Counted from the first letter of the stretch, positions 35,817 through 45,484 are shown. The stretch is 64,000 bases of DNA from Flavobacteriaceae bacterium (GCA_029243165.1 JAQWSN010000027.1:1-64000); one strand, 5' to 3'. The notes: generated from the sequence alone by a model not told the origin. Numbers and translations: made by a program.

Positions 35817-36260
35817 TTACTTCGAATCTGCTAAATACATGATTTTCCATTGAGTCCCATTCCAAAACAATTGAAATAGATTGAATCCCGAGTGGGAAAA
35901 CTGCCCGTCAAGGTAAAATTCAAAAGGAATCCACATACTGGCTAAATTCTTAAAAACATGTATTTCAGGTGAACCGATTCTTTCTTCCCAAACGGGACTG
36001 TCAGCTCGATTACTTACCCTACGAACAAAGTCGGGAATACTCAATCGTTTTACAACAGGCGTTCCTTCTTTAGTGTTTGAAGTGAAGTTAATTTTTGCTT
36101 CATCATCAAAAAAATCATAAAGAGCTAGGCTGTCTTTTTTGTGGAAGGCCTCAAAAAAAGAAGTCACAGTTTCAAAAGGAGGGGTTTGTTGTCCTTTTAC
36201 ATAAAAAAATGAAACTAAAAAAAATAAGACTGGTGCAAGGTGCTTTTTGGTGTAATTCAT
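35817..36260 (-). CDS. Exported NTF2-like (SnoaL) protein
   Basis: A 147-residue protein with a signal peptide (LAPVLFFLVSFFYVKGQ) and one NTF2-like domain: TVTSFFEAFHKKDSLALYDFFDDEAKINF, LSIPDFVRRV and the closing strands WIPFEFYLDGQF, FNLFQLFWNGTQWKIMYLADS. Such domains act as small isomerases or non-enzymatic binders. It is exported but not a lipoprotein. Confidence 0.75.
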   Translation of the reverse strand: MNYTKKHLAPVLFFLVSFFYVKGQQTPPFETVTSFFEAFHKKDSLALYDFFDDEAKINFTSNTKEGTPVVKRLSIPDFVRRVSNRADSPVWEERIGSPEIHVFKNLASMWIPFEFYLDGQFSHSGFNLFQLFWNGTQWKIMYLADSK

Positions 36261-36594
36261 ATTTAAAATTATTTAGAGTTAATTGGAAGCTTAATGTGGG
36301 AAGGGTAACGCTTTAAATCATGAATTTTATTCTGTGCAATTATTCCATTTGATTCATTGTAATTCGCTCCTCTAGTGATTGAATTTCTAGAAAATCTAGG
36401 AAAATTACTAAAGGATACTTCAATTCTAATTTTATGTTCTTTTTTAGATTAAGGAAATAAGTTACAATAAAAATTTATTTCACCCTTCCAAAATAATGAC
36501 GCTAAATCCGTCAAAAATTCAAAGACAGTCCATTTGATCCATTGAATTTAAATTGTAGCTTTAGCTTGATTAAAAAAATGTAAAACTATTTTCT
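36261..36594. other. Intergenic region between divergent genes
   Basis: About 330 bases separating the NTF2-like gene from the M28 peptidase gene. AT-rich, with no reading frame or structured element recognised; promoters for both genes must be here. Confidence 0.4.
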
Positions 36595-38691
36595 ATGAAG
36601 CTTAAAGTCTTGTGTCTCCTCTTTTTAATATTCCAATTTTCATTTGCTCAATACGAAGGATATTCGCCAACCAATTGGAACAACCAACTTACGATTGAAG
36701 ATGTGTTTTTAAAACAATTGGATACTACTACTTTTAAAAAGCACTTAATTAAATTAACTGAACGTCCCCATGTGGTTGGAAGCAAAGCGAATACAGAGGT
36801 TCAACGATACATGACACAAGTAATGCAAAATGCAGGCTTTAAAGTCACTCAATATCCTTATGATGTTTATCTACCTAAAAGTCCAGGCAACTCTCTCATC
36901 GAAATTGTTACTCCTTCACGAACTGTATTGAATCAAAAGGAAGACATTATCGAAAGTGATCGCTTTTCCAGTGACCCTTTGCTTTGGAAAGGGTGGAATG
37001 CCTTTTCAGGAACAGGAGATGTTACGGCTGAGATAGTCTATGCAAACTACGGAAGAAAAGAGGATTTTGAACTTCTAAAGGAACTTGGAGTTGAAGTGAA
37101 AGGCAAGATTGTAATGGCCAGATACGGTGGTAATTTTAGAGGATTTAAAGCCAAATTTGCTGAAGCAAATGGTGCCGCGGGACTTATCATTTTCACTGAT
37201 CCTAAAGACAGCGGCTTCACTAAAGGCCTCGTTTATCCAGAAGGGCCTTATTACAACGAAACAACCATACAAAGAGGATCCTTATTAACGACTGATTTTA
37301 CGGGAGACCCGCTCACTCCTTTCGAGCCTGCATTGCCTCTAGATGGCAAGCAAAAAATCAAACGCCTAAAGCCCTCTGAAGCTCAATTACATTCCATTCC
37401 TGTAACACCAATTGCCTACGGTGAAGCCCAAAAAATACTGGGTCAAATGAAAGGAAAAGCAGTCCCTCAATCGTGGCAAGGAGGACTGCCATTTACCTAC
37501 AGGCTTGAAGGTGGAAAAACTCTTACGGTACGACTTAAGGTTAATCAAAAAATTGATTTTGTCCGAGCAACAAATGTAATCGGGATGCTTCAAGGCAGTG
37601 AAGCTCCAGATGAATGGATCATCCTAGGATGTCATTACGACGCATGGGCATTTGGAGCCACAGATCCCAATAGTGGTACAGCCATGCTTTTAAGTTTAAG
37701 TGAAACTTTGGGTAAACTCAAAGCCCAAGGATATGCCCCCAAAAGATCCATTTTAATAGGTCATTGGGACGCTGAAGAACACGGAGTCATTGGATCCAGT
37801 GAATGGGTCGAGCAAATGCGGGAACAACTCAATGTTAAAGGTGTTGCCTACATGAATTTTGACGGTGGTGTTTCGGGTAAAAAGTTTGGTGCTTCAGCAG
37901 CACCTACTTTGAAAAAACTATTGATTGAGGCGTCAAAAAAAGTTCAATACCCCTACACCAATCAAAGTTTATTTGAATTTTGGAAAGGGGAAAATCAAGA
38001 TGAACCGCAAATTGGAAATTTAGGGGGTGGCTCTGACCATATTGGTTTTTACATGCACGTAGGGGTTCCTTCTCTTAGCGGAGGTGCTGGAGGTCCTAAC
38101 CTTTATCATTCCAATTATGACAGTTTTCAGTTTTATGAACAATTTGTAGATCCTGAATTCAAAATGGGTCCTATGGTAGAGCACATGGCCGGTTTGATGG
38201 CCCTTCGAATGGCCAATGCAGACCTGATCCCCTACAACCTCAACCGATATGCCGCGGATTTAAAACTCCACATCGAAAATGCAACAACAAAAATCAAAAA
38301 ATTTAATGCTGATTTTAAAGGATTTCAAAAAACCTTAGATGCTATTCAAATACTCGAACAGACCAGTACTTTACTGAGTACTGAAATTAGCACTTATTTA
38401 AATCAATCGGATTTTTCAAAAAAAAGAATCAAAGGAATCAATCGTCAACTTATCGGATTGGAAAAAAGTTTTATCTCCGAACAAGGAATGTACTTTGGCT
38501 CATGGTACAAATCACTTTACGCTTCCTCAGACCCTTTTAGTGGCTATGCTGCATGGATTCTTCCAGGAATTGAATATGAAATTGCGCTAGAATCCTCTGA
38601 TCGATTTGAAGCTTGGGATAAGCGTTATGCGGATGCCATACTATCCTTAAAGAACAAGATGGAACAGCTTAGTCAAGAAGTTTCTCAATAA
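36595..38691 (+). CDS. M28-family metallopeptidase (glutamate carboxypeptidase II-like), exported
   Basis: A 698-residue secreted peptidase resembling prostate-specific membrane antigen/glutamate carboxypeptidase II. It has a signal peptide (CLLFLIFQFSFAQ), a protease-associated domain (about 130-300, KGKIVMARYGGNFRGFKAKFAEANGAAGLIIF), the zinc-peptidase core and a C-terminal helical dimerisation domain (about 530-690). Zinc-site motifs are GCHYDAWAFGATDPNSGTA, HWDAEEHGVIGSSEW (catalytic Glu and Glu ligand) and GGGSDHIGFYMHVGVPSLS. It should remove C-terminal Glu or Asp from peptides outside the cell. Confidence 0.88.
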   Translation: MKLKVLCLLFLIFQFSFAQYEGYSPTNWNNQLTIEDVFLKQLDTTTFKKHLIKLTERPHVVGSKANTEVQRYMTQVMQNAGFKVTQYPYDVYLPKSPGNSLIEIVTPSRTVLNQKEDIIESDRFSSDPLLWKGWNAFSGTGDVTAEIVYANYGRKEDFELLKELGVEVKGKIVMARYGGNFRGFKAKFAEANGAAGLIIFTDPKDSGFTKGLVYPEGPYYNETTIQRGSLLTTDFTGDPLTPFEPALPLDGKQKIKRLKPSEAQLHSIPVTPIAYGEAQKILGQMKGKAVPQSWQGGLPFTYRLEGGKTLTVRLKVNQKIDFVRATNVIGMLQGSEAPDEWIILGCHYDAWAFGATDPNSGTAMLLSLSETLGKLKAQGYAPKRSILIGHWDAEEHGVIGSSEWVEQMREQLNVKGVAYMNFDGGVSGKKFGASAAPTLKKLLIEASKKVQYPYTNQSLFEFWKGENQDEPQIGNLGGGSDHIGFYMHVGVPSLSGGAGGPNLYHSNYDSFQFYEQFVDPEFKMGPMVEHMAGLMALRMANADLIPYNLNRYAADLKLHIENATTKIKKFNADFKGFQKTLDAIQILEQTSTLLSTEISTYLNQSDFSKKRIKGINRQLIGLEKSFISEQGMYFGSWYKSLYASSDPFSGYAAWILPGIEYEIALESSDRFEAWDKRYADAILSLKNKMEQLSQEVSQ

Positions 38692-38752
38692 GGAGATTCT
38701 TTGAGGAATTCTTTGCAATGCCTTTTCGATTCTTCTAGGAATTTTGTTAGTA

Positions 38753-38830
38753 ATGACACTAAAAACTAGACAAGCGTTAAGTTCCGCAGCTTTGGTTTTG
38801 ATGATTTTCCCTATTGGTGTTTATTGCTAG
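38753..38830 (+). CDS. Possible 25-residue hydrophobic peptide or gene remnant
   Basis: ATG to TAG reading TLKTRQALSSAALVLMIFPI with a short tail. It has the form of one membrane helix after a basic start but is very short and could be chance or a fragment. It sits between the M28 gene and the end of the minus-strand esterase gene. Confidence 0.2.
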   Translation: MTLKTRQALSSAALVLMIFPIGVYC

Positions 38831-38896
38831 ATTGGATCAATCTGATATCCCTTGGAATTTTAGGTTAGGGTTGAAAAAATGCAACTGTTTAAAACC

Positions 38897-40954
38897 CTAA
38901 GGGGTTTGAAATGAAGATGCGGGAAGACCCTCTTTATTAAAAAGGGTAGCTTCAAAGTAATTTTTCCATCCATACCTTACCCGAACAGGATTTTTAACCT
39001 TGGGAGACGAGACGCGAATTTGACTTCCTTTGACAATCGCTTTAGCAGGAAAAAATGGGCCCTCTGAAGCAGCTATTTCAAATCCAGATAAATTGTTTTT
39101 ACCCATTAATCCCGAACCTACATAATCAAAGCTTAGGTCAATAAAACCTTCAGCTATTTTTTGACTTTGGTAGAGTGGTCCTGAGGGTACAATTTCATTT
39201 TGTCCGTAATCATTGTGTAAAGCCAAACGTGCCAGGCGTAGCCCTACATCTTGTTTATTTGCTGGATGGATGTCTTTTTCTTCACCAATGTCCATTGTAA
39301 TGGCCATCCCAGTTTTATCCAGTTCTAAGGTTTTTCGTTGAGCCTCTCTAAGGGATTGAGAAGAGGCTTTGGGAGTGTATTCATAAGGAGCAATTTGAAC
39401 AAAGTAAAACGGAAAATCTACTCCCCACTTTGCTCTCCAATCCGTAATCATACCCGAAAATAATGTTTTGTAATCTTGGTAATTTCCCACGTTACTTTCC
39501 CCTTGATACCACAAAGCTCCTTTAATTTTAAAAGGAATTACAGGTTTTAACATGGTCTCAAATAAAATACTGTACTGATTGGGATCGCTGAGGGATCGTC
39601 CGCTTTTGACTTGAGTTTTAATTTCTTCATCCTTCTGGGTCAAAGTCTCAAAATTTAATTTGTGCGCTTGGATGGAGGCCCCCAAGAAAAAAGCATGATG
39701 TTTTAAACGCCAACTGCCTTGATCCAAAGGTATTTTATCATTTTCACTCTCAATAAAAGCAGATCCTCTAAATCCGCCTTCACCGCCAGTATCTATTATT
39801 CGAATCGCAAGTACGTTACCTTCTTTTTTTAAAAGTCCTTTTGGGATGGTGTACGAACGTGTGGTGCAACATGAAAATCCCTTTCCAATTTCAACTCCAT
39901 TAAGATAGGTGTAGTCAAAATCATCAATTCCTCCATTTACAATAAATTTAAAATCAAGAGATGGGTTTTCAACATCAAATGTTTTGCGTAACCAAACGAC
40001 TCCGTCTTCTGCTAAACTTCCCATATCAAAAAAGTTTTCAAAAGCAATAACATCGTCTGAGTCACTACCGGCATCAAAAACTGTCCAAGTAGAATCGTCA
40101 AAATTTGGATTCTGGTAATCCGAATCGTTTAAATCTAGAGCTTCCCATTCAGCAATACTTTCTGGCAAAGAATAAGCAGTAGCTCCAAGGTATTTTTCAT
40201 TTGCCTTATTGATCTCAGTATTAAACTGTTCCTCGTTTTCCCTTAAAGCATCAAGTCCGCCTTGGCTTTGAATTTTCAATGCTTCTTCTTTACTTGGGGT
40301 CATTTGGGTTAACTTTTCGAGGCTTGTCCAAGCTTCAACACGAGTTCCCCCCCAAGAGGTATTGACAATCCCTATGGGTATGTTGAGCGTCTGATTCATT
40401 TTTCTTGCAAAGAAATACCCCACAGCACTAAATTGCTTTGCATTGTCTGGAGTAGTTACTTTCCATGCTGCATCATTAATATTGGTCTCGTTCAAATTTC
40501 TAGGAACGGTAAACATCCTGATTTCAGGATAATTTGCGTTTTTAATTTCCTCTTTTTGATTTTTGATTCTTGCATACATTGGCCACTCCATATTAGATTG
40601 ACCCGAAGTAAGCCAAACTTCTCCTAACATGACATCTTCAAATACAAACTCATGATTTGAATCGTAAACTTTGAGTTGATGAGGTCCTCCGAATTTAGGA
40701 GTTTGAATCACAGCTTCCCACTTTCCTTCTGGGTTCACCTGAGTGGTTACTTTAGCGTTCCAACTTGCAGAAATATTAATTTTAGTTCCCGGTTCGCCCT
40801 GACCCCAAACGGGTACTTCCGTTTGTTGCTGTAACACCATATGATTTGAAAAAAGTGGTGCTACGGAAAGAGGGCTTACCTCCTTTTGGCAAGCTGAAAA
40901 AGAAAAGACTGAGAGGACTAAGCCTGTAAGGATTTTCATAAAGTGTGCCTTCAT
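38897..40954 (-). CDS. Sialate O-acetylesterase-family lipoprotein
   Basis: A 685-residue exported carbohydrate esterase. The lipobox is VLSVFSFSAC (either ATG at 40954 or 40939 gives a normal signal). An N-terminal Ig-like domain (about 30-110, with FSNHMVLQQ and VPVWGQG) precedes the SGNH catalytic domain: TSGQSNMEWPM holds the nucleophile, WYQGESNV a second block and IHPANKQDVGLRLA the catalytic His. A beta-sandwich insert (about 290-430, SEDGVVWLRKTFDV-like) fits a galactose-binding-type domain. It should remove O-acetyl groups from sialic acid or other acetylated glycans such as xylan. The stop overlaps a short hairpin. It is preceded by two DoxX genes 12 bases away. Confidence 0.85.
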   Translation of the reverse strand: MKAHFMKILTGLVLSVFSFSACQKEVSPLSVAPLFSNHMVLQQQTEVPVWGQGEPGTKINISASWNAKVTTQVNPEGKWEAVIQTPKFGGPHQLKVYDSNHEFVFEDVMLGEVWLTSGQSNMEWPMYARIKNQKEEIKNANYPEIRMFTVPRNLNETNINDAAWKVTTPDNAKQFSAVGYFFARKMNQTLNIPIGIVNTSWGGTRVEAWTSLEKLTQMTPSKEEALKIQSQGGLDALRENEEQFNTEINKANEKYLGATAYSLPESIAEWEALDLNDSDYQNPNFDDSTWTVFDAGSDSDDVIAFENFFDMGSLAEDGVVWLRKTFDVENPSLDFKFIVNGGIDDFDYTYLNGVEIGKGFSCCTTRSYTIPKGLLKKEGNVLAIRIIDTGGEGGFRGSAFIESENDKIPLDQGSWRLKHHAFFLGASIQAHKLNFETLTQKDEEIKTQVKSGRSLSDPNQYSILFETMLKPVIPFKIKGALWYQGESNVGNYQDYKTLFSGMITDWRAKWGVDFPFYFVQIAPYEYTPKASSQSLREAQRKTLELDKTGMAITMDIGEEKDIHPANKQDVGLRLARLALHNDYGQNEIVPSGPLYQSQKIAEGFIDLSFDYVGSGLMGKNNLSGFEIAASEGPFFPAKAIVKGSQIRVSSPKVKNPVRVRYGWKNYFEATLFNKEGLPASSFQTP

Positions 40955-40966
40955 AATTGAAAAAAA

Positions 40967-41356
40967 CTATTTTTTTGATGCGTTTAAGTTCGACTGAAGG
41001 AAAAAGATCCCGAGACTAAATACGAACATCAACCCCGCTGGGAGATATTTAATGGCTTCATCAGCAACACGGTAATGCATTATCATGGCACCAAACATTA
41101 GAACCGTCATCAATCCAGCTGAAGGTATGATTGTTTTTTCTTTAAAAAATCCAATCAAAAGCCCTAGTGCTGCGAGCACTTTCAATCCTCCGATTACATA
41201 AACCATGGTTTCGCTTAGTCCATAAACTGCAAATTCTTCGATCATATTAGACGCATTGCCTCCTCTGTAAATCGTAGATTGATTAAACCGAAAAAACCAT
41301 ACGTTGAGAACTACTAATGAAACTGCCACTGTGAGTAAATACTTTAAAATCTTCAT
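40967..41356 (-). CDS. DoxX-like membrane protein
   Basis: A 129-residue four-helix inner-membrane protein of the DoxX/DUF417-like group: ILKYLLTVAVSLVVLNVWFF, ETMVYVIGGLKVLAALGLLIGF, IIPSAGLMTVLMFGAMIMHYR and PAGLMFVFSLGIFF. DoxX proteins occur with redox or sulfur enzymes, but the role here is unknown. Its start overlaps the stop of the upstream paralogue by four bases. Confidence 0.75.
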   Translation of the reverse strand: MKILKYLLTVAVSLVVLNVWFFRFNQSTIYRGGNASNMIEEFAVYGLSETMVYVIGGLKVLAALGLLIGFFKEKTIIPSAGLMTVLMFGAMIMHYRVADEAIKYLPAGLMFVFSLGIFFLQSNLNASKK

Positions 41357-41697
41357 TTTCTTGCTTTTATGCTTTTCATAAAGATAAAAGAATTTATAAA
41401 CATATACGCAAAGGCAGGTAAAGACGAGACCAAATCGTCTTGAATAAAAATTCGAGTTCCCAATGCACCGGTCATCATAAGTGCTAGAACGGCAGCACTT
41501 GGAAGTGTTGCTTTACTTTTATAAAAGCCCAAAAGCATCCCCAATCCGGCTGTAAGCTGTAGGGTTGCAATTAAAACTCTTTGCTTTGAAAAACCATAAC
41601 GAGTAAATTCTTCTATGTAATAGGGGTGGATCAAAGCTAGGGTTCCGTAGATAATGTGAGAAATTGCTGAAAATCCTCTTGACAGATTGTAAATCAT
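41353..41697 (-). CDS. DoxX-like membrane protein, paralogue
   Basis: A 114-residue membrane protein related to the following gene: ISHIIYGTLALIHPYYIEEF, LIATLQLTAGLGMLLGFYKS, LPSAAVLALMMTGALGTRIF and a last helix with AYMFINSFIF. The two share the GLGMLLGF/ALGLLIGF turn, so they are tandem duplicates in one operon and could form a heteromeric complex. ATGA overlap with the next gene. Confidence 0.75.
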   Translation of the reverse strand: MIYNLSRGFSAISHIIYGTLALIHPYYIEEFTRYGFSKQRVLIATLQLTAGLGMLLGFYKSKATLPSAAVLALMMTGALGTRIFIQDDLVSSLPAFAYMFINSFIFMKSIKARK

Positions 41698-41832
41698 ACT
41701 GCGAAACTAGACTTTCCTATTGAATTTTGCCTTGTTTTTATTTACAATTCAATACGTTTCTTCTGCCCTAAAGTTTTTTTTAAATTTACATCGAAATCAA
41801 TTCCATTTTTAAACTTCTAAAAGTTAGTACCC

Positions 41833-42630
41833 ATGCATAAAATTATTCCTTTCCTCTTTGTATCTCTCTTTATCTCATGTGACCAACAACAATCTCAACA
41901 AACTGAATATTCTTTGGTCTGGAGTGATGAATTTGATCAAAGTGACAGCACTGTAAACTCCTCCAAATGGTTTATGGAAACCGTGGCACCTAACAACGGT
42001 AGCTGGTTTAATGACGAACTTCAACATTACACAAACCGACTGGATAATGCGTCGGTTCATGAAGGGGTTCTAAAAATTACAGCAAAAAAAGAAGAATACA
42101 CGCATTCTGGAACTACACAAGCGTACACTTCTGCACGATTAAACTCGAAGTTTTCATTTACTTATGGCAAGGTGGTTGTTCGTGCTAAATTGCCACGTGC
42201 TCAAGGAACTTGGCCTGCCATATGGACTTTGGGGAGTAATCTTGAAACTGTAGGATGGCCTGCCTGTGGGGAAATTGACATCATGGAACAACTTTTTGAA
42301 GACTTTGAAATGATCCAATGCGCTGTTCATACACCTGCCACACACGGAGACAACACCATCGTCAAACAAGTTGATATCACAGACGTTACCAAAAATTTTC
42401 ACGACTACGGCATGGAGTGGACGGAAAATGAAATCAATTTTACGGTAGATGATCAACTGTATTTTACCTACAAACCTGAAAACAAAACCCCAGAAAATTG
42501 GCCTTATTTTAATGACCAATACATCTTGTTAAATATTGCCATGGGGGGTAATTTAGGAGGTCCTGTAGATCCAAATTTTGTTGAGGATGTTATGGAGGTC
42601 GATTATGTGAGGGTGTACCAAAAAAAATAA
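41833..42630 (+). CDS. GH16 beta-glucanase (laminarinase-like) lipoprotein
   Basis: A 265-residue glycoside hydrolase family 16 enzyme. The signal is a lipobox (FVSLFISC, Cys16). The fold is a jelly roll: WSDEFDQSDSTVNSSKW, a strand KVVVRAKLPRAQGTWPAIWTLG and catalytic GEIDIMEQ with nucleophile Glu147, Asp149 and acid/base Glu152. Late landmarks are CAVHTPATHGD and YDQLYFTYK-like strands. It would cut beta-1,3-glucan (laminarin) or related glucans; beta-porphyranase or agarase substrates are less likely without their extra loops, but the sequence does not exclude them. No SusCD is adjacent. Confidence 0.9.
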   Translation: MHKIIPFLFVSLFISCDQQQSQQTEYSLVWSDEFDQSDSTVNSSKWFMETVAPNNGSWFNDELQHYTNRLDNASVHEGVLKITAKKEEYTHSGTTQAYTSARLNSKFSFTYGKVVVRAKLPRAQGTWPAIWTLGSNLETVGWPACGEIDIMEQLFEDFEMIQCAVHTPATHGDNTIVKQVDITDVTKNFHDYGMEWTENEINFTVDDQLYFTYKPENKTPENWPYFNDQYILLNIAMGGNLGGPVDPNFVEDVMEVDYVRVYQKK

Positions 42631-42645
42631 ATCCTTTTATTTTTT
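42622..42645. terminator. Bidirectional terminator between convergent genes
   Basis: AAAAAATAAA and TTTATTTTTT are ten-base complementary arms with a TCCT loop, spanning the last codons of both convergent genes (GH16 and the amidohydrolase). Both strands would give a T-run. Confidence 0.5.
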
Positions 42646-44211
42646 GAGCAACACTTGACCGGATTTAATGGGTTTAAACACTCTTTGGTCTACCGCCAAC
42701 TTGCCGTTAATGATTACATATTCAATTCCATCCGAATACTGATGTGGATTTTCAAAAGTTGATTTATCAATAACCGTTTTAGGGTCAAAGATTGTGATGT
42801 CTGCTTTTTTTCCTACTTCAATTGTACCACGGTCTTCCAAACCCATTACTTTTGCTGGAAAGGAAGTCATTTTAAATAATGCCTCTTTAAGTGATAGTAC
42901 GCCCTGTTCTCTAACATACCTTCCTAATACTCTTGGAAAAGTGCCGTACCATCTTGGATGCGGATGCCCGTCACCTAATTTGACTAATCTACCATCTGAT
43001 GCTATCATGGTTTGGGGATGTTTCATAATGTTTACTACATCCTTTTCATCCATTGCGTGAAAAATACAGCTTGCACCTCCCTTTAGTTGAGCTTCAATGA
43101 CCAACTCAGCTCCGTTTTCTGTAGACGACTCTAACCCTCTTAGCTCACACCAGAATTTTAATGTTTTTCCTTCCAACTCAGGCATCCATGCTACTTTGGC
43201 AAACTGAATCCGATCCAAATCATCTCCCCCTCTATCGTTCAAAATATTAAATACAATTCCTTTTTTAATACTATCCTGTAGCTTGGGATTTTTCAGTCGC
43301 TCTTCAAACATTTTATTTCCTCCTGCCTGAGCCCAAGCCGGAATCAATACTGAAATTCCCGTATGACTTGCATTGTAAGGATATTGATCCATCACAATAT
43401 TCAAGCCCCTTTCTCGAGCCTGATCTACAAGAGCCAAGGTTTGATTGCTTGAGCCCCACATTGGTTTTCCTATTACTTTATGGTGTGTTAATACCGCAGG
43501 AATCTCTGCCTTTTCTGAAATAGTAATGGCCTCTTGTACTGATGCTAAAACTTCCAAACCCTCATCTCTTAAATGAGAAGTGTAAATCCCTCCTTTTTTA
43601 GATACTTCTTTGGAAAGTTCAATGACTTCTTCGACTTCTGAAAAACTCCCCGGGAGGTATTTCAATCCTGTGGAAATCCCAAAAGCACCCTCATCCATTG
43701 CCTGTTCTACTAAAGCTTTCATTTGACTTAATTCTTTCGAAGTCGGTTTTCTATTTTCTAGATTCATGACTTCACGTCTTACAGAATTATGTCCTACCAA
43801 AAAGCCCACATTCATTCCGACACCAAGTTGTCTCAAACTATCTACATATGCTCCAAAGGGTGTCGGACCCGAACCGTCCGGGCCTCCCAAACTCGTTGTT
43901 ACGCCTTGACGGATATGACTCTCACAATCTGACAGCGAAAAAATAGGCTCTAAATGGACATGAAGATCAATAAATCCTGGTGCAACACTCAATCCTCTGG
44001 CATCAACAATTTGAGTAGCTTTATGCTTCTCCAAATCACCTAATTGTACGATCCGATCTCCTACAATCCCCAAATCTGTTTCTACGGGGTCATTAAGACT
44101 CCCATCGTAAACTGTCCCATTGAGAATAAGAAGGTCGTAATGTGTCTCAGAAGAGCACCCAGCCAAAAAAAGAATCCAAAGTAAAACGCTTATTTTTTTA
44201 ATAGAGAGCAT
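42637..44211 (-). CDS. N-acyl-D-amino-acid deacylase-like amidohydrolase, lipoprotein
   Basis: A 524-residue exported zinc amidohydrolase of the D-aminoacylase group, which hydrolyses N-acyl-D-amino acids and related N-acyl compounds. The ATG at 44211 gives a lipoprotein signal (KISVLLWILFLAGC); an earlier ATG would add nine residues. Metal-site landmarks: APGFIDLHVHLEP (H-x-H) near residue 78, YTSHLRDEGLEV, VLTHHKVIG and the late DGRLVKLGDGHPHPR. The C-terminus has the small beta-domain typical of the family. The substrate is not fixed by sequence; peptidoglycan-derived D-amino acids are plausible. Confidence 0.85.
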   Translation of the reverse strand: MLSIKKISVLLWILFLAGCSSETHYDLLILNGTVYDGSLNDPVETDLGIVGDRIVQLGDLEKHKATQIVDARGLSVAPGFIDLHVHLEPIFSLSDCESHIRQGVTTSLGGPDGSGPTPFGAYVDSLRQLGVGMNVGFLVGHNSVRREVMNLENRKPTSKELSQMKALVEQAMDEGAFGISTGLKYLPGSFSEVEEVIELSKEVSKKGGIYTSHLRDEGLEVLASVQEAITISEKAEIPAVLTHHKVIGKPMWGSSNQTLALVDQARERGLNIVMDQYPYNASHTGISVLIPAWAQAGGNKMFEERLKNPKLQDSIKKGIVFNILNDRGGDDLDRIQFAKVAWMPELEGKTLKFWCELRGLESSTENGAELVIEAQLKGGASCIFHAMDEKDVVNIMKHPQTMIASDGRLVKLGDGHPHPRWYGTFPRVLGRYVREQGVLSLKEALFKMTSFPAKVMGLEDRGTIEVGKKADITIFDPKTVIDKSTFENPHQYSDGIEYVIINGKLAVDQRVFKPIKSGQVLLKK

Positions 44212-44512
44212 AGAAAAGTATTTAAAACCAAGATACAAAAAATGAACCTTTTGGATTTTAGAAATCTGTCATTGACAACTCCTACAAACTAATTTGAATG
44301 AGCAGACCCAAACTCAAAATATCAGAATCCATGAAGCACTCACTTCTCTTTCATTTCTGAAATCTTTTAGAAAGAATTTCATTTATGGAACGGAGTCAAG
44401 TAGGCGGGAATGAAAATTAAGCTGAACTATTTATGAATAAAATGTGTTAAATATTTTTTTGAACGCATTTAAAATAAAATTGAAGCTGTATCTTGGCACA
44501 AAATTATTCTCC
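44212..44512. other. Intergenic region, nothing recognised
   Basis: About 300 bases between the amidohydrolase start and a small membrane peptide. AT-rich; no reading frame, RNA or repeat was recognised. Confidence 0.4.
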
Positions 44513-44602
44513 ATGACAATCAAAGGTGTTGCAATAATCGTCATAATCACTATGATTCTTGTATTGGCTTTTATCCTTACGGATATGGCAAAATCTAAGT
44601 AA
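44513..44602 (+). CDS. Possible 29-residue single-span membrane peptide
   Basis: ATG to TAA encoding TIKGVAIIVIITMILVLAF, then ILTDMAKSK. One hydrophobic helix between short polar ends, the usual plan of small real membrane peptides. It precedes the ArsR gene by 73 bases and is on the same strand. Function unknown. Confidence 0.45.
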   Translation: MTIKGVAIIVIITMILVLAFILTDMAKSK

Positions 44603-44675
44603 GAATTTTCACGTATTTTTCATTTAACATTAAAAAAGTTAGGCAAGCTTTTTTTTGAATATTTTATATTGTAAT

Positions 44676-45014
44676 ATGGGAATAACAAAAACAGAAGGAT
44701 TCCGTGCTAAAATTACAGATACAGCACGGGTATTTAAAGCATTAGGGCATCCCGCTCGATTTGCTATTATTGAATTTCTTGTCCAAAACCCTTCTTGTAT
44801 TTGCAATGAGATCGTGGATCAAATTCCACTTGCGCAACCCACCGTTTCAAGACATCTTGCTGAACTGAAGAATGCTGGTTTGATCAAGGGAACCATAGAA
44901 GGTAAAAATATTTGCTACTGTATTAATGAAAAAAGATGGGCAGCGCTAAAGAATGTACTAGATCAATTGAAAATTCCCAAAACGAATAAAACCCAATCTT
45001 GCTTAAAACAATAA
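44676..45014 (+). CDS. arsR: ArsR-family metalloregulator
   Basis: A 112-residue winged helix-turn-helix repressor of the ArsR/SmtB family. The ATG at 44676 is preferred; the open frame upstream starts only with TTG. It shows RVFKALGHPARFAIIEFL, the metal-site Cys pair CICNEI, and recognition helix PLAQPTVSRHLAELKNAGLI, then GTIEGKNICYCINE. Such proteins leave DNA when arsenite or antimonite binds. It starts the cluster with the DUF6428 and arsenate-reductase genes, and its C-terminus carries another Cys. The gene name is chosen on family and context. Confidence 0.82.
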   Translation: MGITKTEGFRAKITDTARVFKALGHPARFAIIEFLVQNPSCICNEIVDQIPLAQPTVSRHLAELKNAGLIKGTIEGKNICYCINEKRWAALKNVLDQLKIPKTNKTQSCLKQ

Positions 45015-45025
45015 AATTAAATCCT

Positions 45026-45484
45026 ATGAAACTTTCAGATTTTAAATCAATCCTCAACCAAATTGAAACTATTGAATTTACCCTTCCGGATGGAAGTCTG
45101 ATTCCTCAACATTTTCACATCACCGAAGTTGGACAACTTGACAAACGTTTTATTGATTGTGGAAGCGTACTGAGGAAAGTCTCCGTAATCAATTTTCAAC
45201 TCTACACTGCTGATGATTTTGACCATAGATTAAGTGTTCAAAAAATGAAATCTCTGTTAGACAAATCCGAAAAAGCTCTGCTACTTGACGATTTAGAGAT
45301 TGAAATAGAATACCAATCGGACACTATTGGGAAGTATGCTTTGGGTTTTGAGCAATCAAGATTCACATTGGTTGCTACCCAAACAGACTGTCTTGCAAAA
45401 GATGAATGCGTTGTTCCTAACATATCGAAATCGAAAACAGCTGCACCAACAACTTCGTGCACTTCCGATTCGTGCTGTTGTTGA
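45026..45484 (+). CDS. DUF6428 protein of arsenic-linked cluster
   Basis: A 152-residue protein I match to DUF6428, commonly found between arsR and arsenate-reductase genes in Bacteroidota. ATG at 45026 preferred over an in-frame TTG at 44999 that would overlap arsR. It begins LSDFKSILNQIETIEFTLPD and ends with a Cys-rich tail (TSCTSDSCCC) that could bind arsenite or metal. Its reaction is unknown. It overlaps neither neighbour and lies 11 bases after the ArsR stop. Confidence 0.72.
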   Translation: MKLSDFKSILNQIETIEFTLPDGSLIPQHFHITEVGQLDKRFIDCGSVLRKVSVINFQLYTADDFDHRLSVQKMKSLLDKSEKALLLDDLEIEIEYQSDTIGKYALGFEQSRFTLVATQTDCLAKDECVVPNISKSKTAAPTTSCTSDSCCC

